NCBI RefSeq assembly: GCF_000614205.1
Contig: NZ_BAKN01000025.1
Coordinates: 1-43,517, forward strand
Length of the DNA: 43,517 bases
Direction: 5' to 3'
Source: Hoylesella saccharolytica JCM 17484
GTDB lineage: Bacteria; Bacteroidota; Bacteroidia; Bacteroidales; Bacteroidaceae
Positions 16,095 through 24,507 of the stretch are shown piece by piece. A program made the translations under genes and the position numbers. The notes beneath the pieces are model-generated. The model was given only the letters and a program-made list of their open reading frames with translations, searched no databases and was not told where the DNA came from. Every line of letters begins with the position of its first letter. Position 1 is the stretch's first letter.

Positions 16095-17434
16095 TATTTC
16101 ACGCTATATACCACAGTTTTTAAATTACCCAAAAACGGGTTTAACAGTAGGGAGATGTTTTTTTCTTGGGACATCAGCGAACTGAGTTGAAGCACCATAA
16201 CCAGTTTCTTTCCTTGTATTTTGTTTTGTATTTTCGGTGCAATAGGATTGTTTACTCCGTGCAAAGTGGCTTTTGCATTCTGTAAAACAGGCCCGCTATA
16301 GAAGCGTAAGTCGGGAGTTACGCCGAAATAAAACGTTGTGTTTTTATCGTGATAAGCGTAGACTTGAGGACCCACATTTTCTATTTGTGCATCTGAGGAA
16401 CACGATTTTTTCCAGTATTCTACATCTTTCAGCCAGTTGGCAGTAGCCAAATCGGCCACCATCGACATTTTAAACATGCCCTCTTCCCATAACGAAGGCA
16501 GAATAAAAGCCATATCACCGTCTACACTTTTAAGGATGTTGTCCATGTCGATAACTGTGTTTGCACCTGCTAACAACATGCTTAAACTACGATTATCGTG
16601 TATTTGTTTTATTAGATCTTTACCATTTACGTTCATAAAAAGGCCTACCGATGCTGTTGCAGGCATAGCTTTGAGGTACCTGTTTTTAATGGGGCGATAA
16701 ATGGAATAAGCCTTTTTCAGCTCCTTATCAATATTTTTGTTGAACGAAAAGATTTCTCCTTCAATGCGCAACACATCGTCATCAAGTTGCATTCGAACAG
16801 CCAGTAGAATATGATTAAGGTCTGCATCTTTGGGTATACCCATGGTAAAGGGTAGTGCAAATTTCTCGGGTATCGCCCCAATACGTGTTACCAATGCTAT
16901 GGGCGCATTGATACTGATCAGCTTTTCGTATATCGGCGTACCTTTAGCACCTGTTTCATCGTCGGCATCCAGATACTTTGCCATTCGGTTTTGGACAGTT
17001 CCCTGCGACTCAGCTGTCATCGGACCCATTATTAAAAGTGCCTCAGAACTGTATCCTATCAGCCAAGAATCCTTCAAAACGAAAAAGTTTTTCCCCCTGC
17101 GTTTACGGCTTTTAACGGCAATACCTTGTTCAACAAGTCTGTCTAAAACTTTTTCCAAGTTGTCTTCGTCAGCCACTTTGGCACACAGTCCTACATTACC
17201 ATCTGCGGCTTCAAATAGATATATTTTTTCAGATAGATCCAATCCGCAACCTGCCTTATCGTCGATGGAGAAAAGTGAAGACAGAAAATCTTTGTCTATC
17301 AGTCCTTTTAACTCCTTTGTATCTACAGCTATCAATGCATTGCAATTGTGCGGAATGGCATCGATATAATTAGAATACGTGCAAGAAGACAAAGCTATGA
17401 CGACTGCAAAAATATATCCTGCAAACTTTTTCAT
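16094..17434 (-). CDS. DUF4836 family lipoprotein
   Basis: A 446-residue envelope lipoprotein with signal MKKFAGYIFAVVIALSSC. The body has repeated alpha/beta lobes (YIDAIPHNCNALIAVDTKEL; ALVTRIGAIPEKFALPF; ATASVGLFMNVNGKDL; QGKKLVMVLQLSSL) that fit the Bacteroidota DUF4836 family, whose function is unknown. It shares the TAATG junction with the ABC ATPase gene and starts 1 bp after the rsmE stop. The coupling to an ABC ATPase and permease is notable. Confidence 0.8.
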   Translation of the reverse strand: MKKFAGYIFAVVIALSSCTYSNYIDAIPHNCNALIAVDTKELKGLIDKDFLSSLFSIDDKAGCGLDLSEKIYLFEAADGNVGLCAKVADEDNLEKVLDRLVEQGIAVKSRKRRGKNFFVLKDSWLIGYSSEALLIMGPMTAESQGTVQNRMAKYLDADDETGAKGTPIYEKLISINAPIALVTRIGAIPEKFALPFTMGIPKDADLNHILLAVRMQLDDDVLRIEGEIFSFNKNIDKELKKAYSIYRPIKNRYLKAMPATASVGLFMNVNGKDLIKQIHDNRSLSMLLAGANTVIDMDNILKSVDGDMAFILPSLWEEGMFKMSMVADLATANWLKDVEYWKKSCSSDAQIENVGPQVYAYHDKNTTFYFGVTPDLRFYSGPVLQNAKATLHGVNNPIAPKIQNKIQGKKLVMVLQLSSLMSQEKNISLLLNPFLGNLKTVVYSVK

Positions 17435-17435
17435 C

Positions 17436-18164
17436 TTATAAAGGTTTACGCAAAATCAATTGGGCCATCATCACAGCAGATAGTGCAGCAGTCTCGGTTC
17501 TTAGTCGGGCAGCGCCTAATGTCACCGATTCGAACCCGTTTTTCTGTGCCTGTCGCACTTCGTCTATCGAAAAATCGCCTTCCGGGCCAATCATTATTGT
17601 GATTTCTTCGGTGCACGAAGCATGACTCAATTCATCAAAAAAATATTTCTTTTCTATTTCATCGTAACAATGTGCAATAAACTTACGTCCGGTACGTGTG
17701 GCGTGGATAAAGTCGTTAAACGATTGCATGGGATGTAAAACAGGTATCCAAGCCTTTCTGCTTTGTTTCATGGCAGACACCATGATACGCTCCATGCGTT
17801 CGCCTTTTATCTGCCGGCGTTCAGAAAAAGCGCAGTTTAGAAATGAGCATTCGTCTATTCCTATCTCGGTAGATTTTTCTATTAGCCACTCCATTCGCTC
17901 TGTCATCTTGGTGGGTGCAACCGCTAAATGGATGCGCCCGTTCCATGTTTTTTCTTGTGGAAGCGTCTCTTTGATGTGATACATACAGGTATTTTTAGAC
18001 ACTAACGACAGTTCTGCCGCATAGAAAGTGCCCTCACCATCCATTAAAAACACCTCGTCTCCGGCTGTAAGACGCAACACCCGGACGGCGTGTTGAGCTT
18101 CGTCCGGGGGCAAATCGTTGCGTAATGCCGCATTGGGTACATAGAAAAACCGAGCCTCTTTCAT
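17436..18164 (-). CDS. rsmE: 16S rRNA (uracil(1498)-N(3))-methyltransferase
   Basis: Methylates U1498 of 16S rRNA. The 242-residue SPOUT enzyme has an N-terminal PUA-like part (QHAVRVLRLTAGDEVFLMDGEG) and the knotted C-terminal methyltransferase with KMTERMEWLIEKSTEIGI, ERMERIMVSAMKQSRKAWIP, IMIGPEGDFSIDEV and LGAARLRTETAALSAVM. It overlaps the upstream nuclease gene (TAATG) in the operon. Confidence 0.95.
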   Translation of the reverse strand: MKEARFFYVPNAALRNDLPPDEAQHAVRVLRLTAGDEVFLMDGEGTFYAAELSLVSKNTCMYHIKETLPQEKTWNGRIHLAVAPTKMTERMEWLIEKSTEIGIDECSFLNCAFSERRQIKGERMERIMVSAMKQSRKAWIPVLHPMQSFNDFIHATRTGRKFIAHCYDEIEKKYFFDELSHASCTEEITIMIGPEGDFSIDEVRQAQKNGFESVTLGAARLRTETAALSAVMMAQLILRKPL

Positions 18165-18715
18165 TATTTTTTGTCTTTTCGTCGTTGTATTTCGTCTCTC
18201 AAATGTGAAGCCAGCTCGTAGTTTTCATCCTTAATTGCGCGATTCAAAGCTTCTTTGAGCATCTCGTCTTCCAGTACATTTACCGGCAGAGATACGCCGC
18301 TTGATAGACTGTTATACGGTACACTCTGTTTCTCCATCAAAGAGGTCTCTATATAAATAGGTGTCTTGCTGATGTAAGAAAATAGTACGGCATCGCTCGC
18401 CCGCAATACAATGGGTTCCAGCGTGTCGATGTTATAGAGCAGTGCCCGATACTTTCCGTTTACAATATCATCGATGATGATTTCATATCGAAAGTTGGTT
18501 TGCATGTCGATAATTTGCCAAAGCACCTCGGGTAACAGCTTACCGGTGATGGGCAAGTGGTTCAGCCGTATGCCAAATTGTATGAGCATGGCCTTATCGC
18601 ACGGAATAGTAAGCTGTCGTTTCTCCGCCTCATCTGTCAGAACCAACAGTCCGATTTCTTCATTACCTACAATTTCGGATACGTTTTTAAATATCAGTCG
18701 CAGCTTAGATTTCAT
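18164..18715 (-). CDS. Bifunctional nuclease domain protein with UVR motif
   Basis: A 183-residue protein with an N-terminal bifunctional nuclease (DUF151/BFN) domain (LVLTDEAEKRQLTIPC, PEVLWQIIDMQTNFRYEIIIDDI, SDAVLFSYISKTPIYIE) and a C-terminal UvrB/UvrC-type motif (LKEALNRAIKDENYELASHLRDEI). This fusion is common in Bacteroidota. It sits between the nucleoside transporter (4-bp ATGA overlap) and rsmE, which would suit a role in nucleic acid turnover, by context only. Confidence 0.85.
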   Translation of the reverse strand: MKSKLRLIFKNVSEIVGNEEIGLLVLTDEAEKRQLTIPCDKAMLIQFGIRLNHLPITGKLLPEVLWQIIDMQTNFRYEIIIDDIVNGKYRALLYNIDTLEPIVLRASDAVLFSYISKTPIYIETSLMEKQSVPYNSLSSGVSLPVNVLEDEMLKEALNRAIKDENYELASHLRDEIQRRKDKK

Positions 18716-19983
18716 CTTAATTCTTCCTTTTTAGGTCGGAATACCAGTGCAAAGGTTATTCCTACGACCAACGCATAACCAGCAAAAATCAGCCAGCATG
18801 CCTGCCAATCTACCTCTCCGTTTATGGTATGCGTATTTACTATCTGTTGTGCGCCCAGCATTCCGAGTGTTGCACCGATACCGTTTGTCATCAGCATAAA
18901 CAGTCCTTGGGCACTCGAACGCAGATGTGGGTCGGTAGAACGGTCTACAAAAAGTGAGCCGGAGATGTTGAAAAAGTCGAAAGCCACACCATAAACCAGC
19001 ATTGACAGCACAAACAGCCATACGCCATTGCCGGGATTTCCTATCGCAAAGAGCCCGAAACGCAGCACCCATGCAAACATCGCTATCAGCATAACGTTCT
19101 TGATGCCATAACGTTTCATAAAGAAGGGGATAAGCAAAATACAACAGGTTTCGCTGATTTGCGATAGTGAAATCAGAATATTGGCATGGTTTACACCAAA
19201 TGTTCCGGCGTATTCGGCTATACTTTTAAAGCTCTGAATGAAGGGGTTGGCAAAGCCATTGGTTACCTGTAGGCTCACGCCCAACATCATAGAGAAAATA
19301 AAAAAGATAGCCATACGCTTTTGTTTGAACAGCGAAAAGGCGCGCAAACCGAAGGCATCGGTAAAGCTTTTCTTTTCGTCTCCCGTTGAAACGGGGCATG
19401 CGGGAAGGGTGAAAGTGTACAGAAACAACAGTACACCGCAGATACCCGACACCACAAATTGATAATAGTTGGCTTGAAATCCCAACAAGTCTACCAGCCA
19501 CATGGTGCATATAAAACCCACTGTACCAAACACGCGGATGGGTGGAAAATCTTTTACGGTATCCATTCCCGCCTGTGTCAAGGCATTATAAGCCACCGAA
19601 TTGCTCAGCGCTAATGTGGGCATATAGAACGCAACGCTTAAACTGTACATAGGGAAAATCATCATCGTGTCTGCCAAGTCTTCGGTAGGAACACCCATGT
19701 TTGCAGTTGTGGCGCGATAACCGTAGAATGCAGCGGCAAACATAAACAAGGCTGCAAGCAGCTGACACAGTCCCAACAGACGTTGTGCAGGTATCCATCG
19801 GTCGGCGATAATGCCCATCAGGGCAGGCATAAAGATAGAAACAATGCCTTGCATGGCATAAAACGAACCGATGCTATTAGCCATACCGATGTTGACAAGA
19901 TAGGATCCCATGGATGTAAGATAAGCTCCCCAAACGGCAAATTCGAGGAAGTTCATCAGCGATAAGCGTATTTTCAGATTCAT
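18712..19983 (-). CDS. Nucleoside permease of the MFS (NupG-like)
   Basis: A 423-residue membrane protein with about 12 hydrophobic segments. It resembles the nucleoside:H+ symporter branch of the MFS: opening MNLKIRLSLMNFLEFAVWGAYL, PALMGIIADRW, SVAFYMPTLALSNSVAYNAL, FPPIRVFGTVGFI, and FDFFNISGSLFVDRSTD. The likely substrate is a nucleoside. Start ATG 19983 follows a -7 element at 20005-20012; longer in-frame extensions lie upstream of that element and inside repeat/IS sequence. First gene of the six-gene operon. Confidence 0.88.
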   Translation of the reverse strand: MNLKIRLSLMNFLEFAVWGAYLTSMGSYLVNIGMANSIGSFYAMQGIVSIFMPALMGIIADRWIPAQRLLGLCQLLAALFMFAAAFYGYRATTANMGVPTEDLADTMMIFPMYSLSVAFYMPTLALSNSVAYNALTQAGMDTVKDFPPIRVFGTVGFICTMWLVDLLGFQANYYQFVVSGICGVLLFLYTFTLPACPVSTGDEKKSFTDAFGLRAFSLFKQKRMAIFFIFSMMLGVSLQVTNGFANPFIQSFKSIAEYAGTFGVNHANILISLSQISETCCILLIPFFMKRYGIKNVMLIAMFAWVLRFGLFAIGNPGNGVWLFVLSMLVYGVAFDFFNISGSLFVDRSTDPHLRSSAQGLFMLMTNGIGATLGMLGAQQIVNTHTINGEVDWQACWLIFAGYALVVGITFALVFRPKKEELR

Positions 19984-20004
19984 GATAACAATATTATTTA
20001 AACG

Positions 20005-20012
20005 CAAAGATA
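20005..20012 (-). promoter_or_regulatory. -7 element of the nucleoside permease operon
   Basis: TATCTTTG on the minus strand, 21 bp before ATG 19983. I see no good -33 at the standard spacing. Confidence 0.55.
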
Positions 20013-20103
20013 CTAAAAAAGACAATAAATGCGGAAAGGAGGAGGAATTTTGCAGTAAAGGTGAAAGTATTATCTCTTCAAGGAACATAACATCAAGCAT
20101 ATT

Positions 20104-20332
20104 CATGGTAAGCCCTTGCATCCGCAGACACAAGAAGATAGAACAATATCACAGATTGATGAAGAATGTAATTAAACTAAATCATTACTTCTGTCCCTCA
20201 GAATCTGAATTAGAAAAGGGCATCAAGCAGTGGGTAGACTATTATAATGAAAGAAAATTTCATGAATCACTCGATAATCTCACACCCAGAGATATGGCAA
20301 TTTATAAAACTTTCTTATCCCGAACTAGCGTA
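20104..20332 (+). pseudogene. IS3-type transposase C-terminal remnant
   Basis: Only the C-terminal end of an integrase-core transposase remains. Reading begins HGKPLHPQTQ (20104-20133), shifts frame after a 2-nt loss, and continues EQYHRLMKNVIKLNHYF, KQWVDYYNERKFHESL, DNLTPRDMAIY. The YHR..N and YYN..R.HESL patterns are typical of IS3-family OrfB ends. No upstream catalytic part is present. The tail (GATATGGCAAT then TTTCTTATCCCGAACTAGCG) matches the end of the dispersed repeat at 7720-7862. Confidence 0.8.
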
Positions 20333-20391
20333 ATAGCAATAAGTTGCAAGATTTTTATTGGATATTTTGTTCTGTTTGCATCTTTGAAGTG

Positions 20392-20523
20392 CCCTAAAAC
20401 CACGTTTTTCGAGGTGTAAAAGATGTGCTTTTGGCTTGCAAAACCTATGCTTTTACCTTCTCAAAGCTATGCTTTTGCACCCTGAAAGTATAGCTTTTTG
20501 AGGCTGCACCTTTGTTTTTGTCA
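20392..20523. repeat. 22-bp-phased quasi-palindromic units, cluster 3
   Basis: Six units start at 20392, 20414, 20436, 20458, 20480 and 20502, exactly 22 bp apart. Examples: CCTAAAACCACGTTTTTCG, GCAAAACCTATGCTTTTAC, TCAAAGCTATGCTTTTGC. Same family as clusters 1, 2, 4 and 5. Confidence 0.85.
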
Positions 20524-20639
20524 AAATAAACGCATAAATTTTCGTCAAAATTAAAATGTTAATTGTAAAGAAAATCGAAAGATTCTATACCATTCGCTAT
20601 ACTTTTTGAGAAAGTGAGATCCATAAAATTGACCAACAA

Positions 20640-20776
20640 GTATAAAGGTGAAAGGTTGAAAAGGTGAAAATGTGGAAGGATGCAGACGCCATATAAGGTA
20701 AAAAGGTAAAAAAGTAAAGGGGTGAAAGGACGCAGGTGACCCCATGTAAGGTGAAAAGTGAAAGGGCGAAAGATGC
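20640..20776. repeat. Polypurine GGTGAAA-type repeat region
   Basis: Imperfect reiterations of AAGGTGAAA(A) and GGTAAAAAGG, including GGATGCAGACGCCATATAA (20678-20696). The last string recurs at 42718-42736 with one difference, and a similar string appears inverted near 226-265 (TGCATCCTTTCACTTTTTCA). Confidence 0.65.
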
Positions 20777-20981
20777 ACGAATCGTACGTTGCTACACGCC
20801 TTTCATAAAGTCTGCTTACTGTTTACAGCGGTGTGGGGATAGCTAAACCGTGCGTCTCTACCGGTACTTTACAAGGACTGTTTACTATTGCAGCTATGTA
20901 GGTACGTACAGTTCGCACCTATACCGTGCTGAATTCATCAACTTATCAGCACGAAAAGACGGCGTTTCTGATTTTTTATGC

Positions 20982-20989
20982 TAATTTTG
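20982..20989 (+). promoter_or_regulatory. -7 element of the LptF/G-type gene
   Basis: TAATTTTG. It lies downstream of an in-frame ATG at 20978, so the start must be at 21017 or 21026. Confidence 0.5.
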
Positions 20990-21016
20990 CAGCTTAGTCG
21001 GTGCAGGTTTTCCGGC

Positions 21017-22927
21017 ATGAAAACAATGTTTAGGATAAAAAAACTGGACATATTTATAGCAAAGCAATTCGGAATGTTATTTTTCGGAACGTTCTTTATT
21101 TGTCAGTTCGTGGTGATGATGCAATACGTTTGGCGTTCTATCGACGAATTGATAGGGAAGGGTCTTTCGATGGAAATTCTTGCCCAGTTTTTTTGGTATT
21201 TGGGACTGATGATGGTGCCCCAAGCCCTTCCATTGGCCATTTTGCTATCTTCGCTTATCACGTTTGGTAATCTGGGCGAAAGCAGCGAGCTTACCGCTAT
21301 CAAGGCTTCGGGCATTTCGCTGATGCAATCGTTCAGGTCGTTAATCGTTATTACGGTTTTGATATGTTTGGGTTCGTTTTATTTTCAAAACCAAGTGGGG
21401 CAACATGCCACGCTTAAAATTGCCCAGTTGTTGTGGTCGATGAAGCAGAAAAGCCCCGAGTTGGAAATTCCTGAGGGCGTGTTTTACAACGGCATTCCTA
21501 AGACCAACATCTATGTACAGAAAAAAGATACCGAGACCGGAAAGCTCTATGGTATTATGATTTACAGGATAGCCAACAGCTATGAAGACTCGGAGATAAT
21601 TCTTGCAGACTCCGGACGCCTGCAAACTACTGCCGATAAAAAGCATCTTTTGCTAAGTTTGTGGAGCGGAGAGTGGTTTACCAACCAGTCGCAAGAGGTG
21701 GGAAGCAATGCCGCCGTGCCTTTTCGCAGGGAAACATTTCTTTCTAAAACCACCCTTATCGACTTTGATAGCGACTTTAGTATCACCGATGCCGCGCTCT
21801 TGGCGGGCGATGCACGGGGCAAGGGATTAAGTCAGATATATAAAGATTTAGATTCGCTTAACCACCAATACGACAGTATTGGCCGCACTTATTATCGCGA
21901 GATGCAAGCCACCTATTATGATAGGGGCCCGCTGAACAAGGCCGACTCGTTGCAGGCCGTTAAACTGGCAGCATCCGATAAACTGAATTTTGATACGTTG
22001 TATGCCCGCTTAAGTAGCGATAAAAAGAAAGATGCCGTTAGCATTGCCCGTTCTCAGGTGCAGTCGCTATTGTCTGATTTGGAATTTAAAACGATGATAA
22101 CCGACGATGGAAACAAGATGATTAGACAGCATCAGATAGAGGCTGTTAACAAGTTTCTTTTATCTTTGTTGTGTCTTATCTTCTTTTTCATCGGTGCTCC
22201 GCTGGGTTCTATCATCCGTAAAGGCGGTTTGGGAATACCCGTTATCGTATCGGTGCTGGTGTTTATCGTGTATTATATCCTCGACAACTCGGGTTATCAG
22301 ATGTCGCGAAGAGGCATCTGGACGGTGTGGTTCGGCAGAAGTCTGGCGCCCGGCGTGCTTGTTCCGGTAGCTATTTTTGTAACCTATAAGGCTAATAAAG
22401 ATTCGGTAGTGTTTAATCTCGATGCCTATCGGCATTTCTTCAGAAAGTTCTTGGGGCTTCGTATCAAGCGAAATATATCGGGAAAAGAGGTGATTATCAA
22501 TGAACCCGACTATCGCAGGGATGCTGATTTGCTGGCCGAGATGAGCCAACAGATAGCCACTTACTCGCAAGAACATCGGCTTACAAGCGCACCGAACGTG
22601 TTTAAAGTGTTCTTTAAATATCAGCCCGACCACGTGATTGAACGTTTGGACGAGCAGTTGGAAGCTATCATTGAAGATCTCGGAAACACCAAAGATAAGG
22701 TGATTATGACCGAGCTGAACAACTATCCTGTGCTTTCAAACAAGGCGCACACACGCCCCTTCGACCGTCAGTGGATGAATGCGGTGGCGGCTGCAGTAGT
22801 GCCTGTGGGGCTGTTTCTTTATTTTCGGATGTGGCGTTTTAGGCTAAGGCTGCACCGAGATTTGAAAGTAATCCGCCAAACTAATGAGGTGGTTATTGAT
22901 AGAATTAACTCAATTACAAACGGGTAA
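21017..22927 (+). CDS. LptF/LptG (YjgP/YjgQ) family permease
   Basis: A 636-residue inner-membrane protein of the lipopolysaccharide-export permease family (LptB2FG complex). The N-terminal block is characteristic: LDIFIAKQFGMLFFGTFFICQFV, then VPQALPLAILLSSLITFGNLGESSELTAIKASGIS. A beta-jellyroll-like periplasmic region follows (about 140-380), and C-terminal membrane segments include FLLSLLCLIFFFIGAPLGSIIRKGGLGIPV and YYILDNSGYQMSRRG. It is longer than E. coli LptF/G because of an added C-terminal domain and a last membrane segment (VVPVGLFLYFRMW). ATG 21017 (MKTMFRIKK) is chosen over 20978 because of the promoter; 21026 is also possible. Confidence 0.88.
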   Translation: MKTMFRIKKLDIFIAKQFGMLFFGTFFICQFVVMMQYVWRSIDELIGKGLSMEILAQFFWYLGLMMVPQALPLAILLSSLITFGNLGESSELTAIKASGISLMQSFRSLIVITVLICLGSFYFQNQVGQHATLKIAQLLWSMKQKSPELEIPEGVFYNGIPKTNIYVQKKDTETGKLYGIMIYRIANSYEDSEIILADSGRLQTTADKKHLLLSLWSGEWFTNQSQEVGSNAAVPFRRETFLSKTTLIDFDSDFSITDAALLAGDARGKGLSQIYKDLDSLNHQYDSIGRTYYREMQATYYDRGPLNKADSLQAVKLAASDKLNFDTLYARLSSDKKKDAVSIARSQVQSLLSDLEFKTMITDDGNKMIRQHQIEAVNKFLLSLLCLIFFFIGAPLGSIIRKGGLGIPVIVSVLVFIVYYILDNSGYQMSRRGIWTVWFGRSLAPGVLVPVAIFVTYKANKDSVVFNLDAYRHFFRKFLGLRIKRNISGKEVIINEPDYRRDADLLAEMSQQIATYSQEHRLTSAPNVFKVFFKYQPDHVIERLDEQLEAIIEDLGNTKDKVIMTELNNYPVLSNKAHTRPFDRQWMNAVAAAVVPVGLFLYFRMWRFRLRLHRDLKVIRQTNEVVIDRINSITNG

Positions 22928-23023
22928 GCCACAATCGGTACGGTTGTTGGTTACACCTTATATATAATATGGTACAAAAAAGTGTTCTGTTTGGCAGAAC
23001 CCAATTCTAAAAAACTAAACAAC

Positions 23024-24231
23024 ATGGCAGAATTAGCATTCAATACAGTAGAAGAAGCCATAAAAGACTTCAAAGAAGGAAAGTTTGTTATCGTTGTAGA
23101 CGATGAAGACCGCGAGAATGAAGCGACCTGATTATAGCCGCCGAGAAGGTTACCGCCGAGAAGATTAACTTTATGTTGAAACATGCGCGCGGTGTGCTTT
23201 GTGCCCCCGTAACCCTCTCGCGCTGTGCCGAACTTAATCTTCCGCATCAGGTTCAAGACAATACTTCGGTATTGGGAACGCCCTTTACCGTTACGATAGA
23301 TAAACTCGAGGGTTGTACAACGGGCGTTTCGGCACACGATAGAGCCGCTACCATTCGCGCATTGGCCGACCCTTCGTCTACCCCCGAAACGTTTGGTCGT
23401 CCCGGACATATCAACCCTCTCTACGCGCAAGATAACGGTGTGCTACGCCGAAGTGGTCATACAGAGGCGGCGATAGACCTCTGTCGCATGGCAGGTTTGT
23501 ATCCTGCAGGGGCGTTAATGGAGATAATGAACGAAGACGGAACGATGGCGCGCCTGCCCGAACTGAAGAAAATGGCTCAGCAATACAATCTCAAGCTTAT
23601 CAGCATCAAAGATATGATAGCCTATCGGCTGAAAACCGAATCGCTTATCGAAGTGGGATACACCGTTGATATGCCTACCAAATACGGACATTTTAAGCTT
23701 ACGCCGTTCCGGCAAATCAGCAATGGGCTCGAACATTTTGCCCTTACCAAAGGCGAATGGACGGATAACGACCCGGTATTGGTGCGCGTTCACTCGTCGT
23801 GCGCTACGGGCGACATCATCGGAAGCATGCGTTGCGACTGTGGCGATCAGCTGCATTACGCCCTGCAACTTATAGAAAAAGAAGGTCGCGGCGTGCTTAT
23901 TTACATGCAACAAGAGGGTAGAGGTATCGGCTTGATGAACAAAATTGCGGCTTACAAATTGCAAGAGCAGGGCTACGATACCGTTGATGCTAACGTACAT
24001 TTAGGTTTTAAACCCGATGAACGCGATTATGGTTGCGGTGCGCAGATGTTGCGACATCTTAATATTCATAAGATGCGGCTGCTTACTAACAATCCTGTTA
24101 AACGCGTCGGACTGGAAGCTTACGGGCTTGAAATCACTGAAATTGTACCTATTGAGGTGCATCCTAACGAATACGATTACAAGTATCTTAAAACTAAACA
24201 AGACCGCATGGGGCATCATCTTCATCTCTAA
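23024..24231 (+). pseudogene. ribBA: RibBA: DHBP synthase / GTP cyclohydrolase II, frameshifted
   Basis: Bifunctional riboflavin enzyme: RibB makes dihydroxybutanone phosphate from ribulose 5-phosphate and RibA opens GTP. The first frame starts [20 protein letters not shown] and reaches DDEDRENEA, where the invariant [10 protein letters not shown] motif breaks: GAAGCGAC appears for the expected GAAGGCGAC (near 23120-23127). The second frame then carries the rest: [26 protein letters not shown], and the RibA part with [36 protein letters not shown] and [12 protein letters not shown]. One added base gives a 402-residue protein. RibBA is normally essential for riboflavin prototrophy, so an assembly error is more likely than a dead gene. 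Confidence 0.9.
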
Positions 24232-24389
24232 CTCCTTTCGCTCAATGGGTTTCATTCTGCGAATAGTAGGTCTGCGGCTTTCGAAGCAGGTGCCATATCC
24301 TTTAAAATATGAGGTTTTAATCTCTCAAATATGGTGTTATATTTTCCTCAACCTACTTCATCGCCGCTTCAACACATCCCAACAGCTCC

Positions 24390-24422
24390 TTGTGGTAATA
24401 TCAATAAAAATGCTTATCTTTG
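24390..24422 (+). promoter_or_regulatory. Promoter of the metalloprotease/SusCD locus
   Basis: TTG (24390-24392), 22 bp, TATCTTTG (24415-24422), about 85 bp before the protease ATG. The rest of 24232-24507 shows nothing else. Confidence 0.6.
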
Positions 24423-24507
24423 TGGACAAATAACTTAGAGTTTATATTCTATTTCCCGTCATCAGGTTATTGTTTGATGCCGGAACGATAGATTTACATT
24501 ACAAATT

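Larger units (their letters stand above)
20333..21016. other. Gene-free region between IS remnant and LptF/G-type gene
   Basis: No supportable gene. It contains 22-bp-unit cluster 3 (20392-20523), an 18-bp repeat ATCCATAAAATTGACCAA (20619-20636, also at 7350-7367), a polypurine repeat region (20640-20776), and the promoter of the next gene at 20982. Confidence 0.7.

Noticed and set aside
19982..20419. A 145-residue plus-strand coding sequence
   Set aside because: Only its middle part resembles a transposase C-terminus; the first ~40 residues come from the nucleoside permease leader and the last part is repeat sequence. Annotated instead as an IS remnant.
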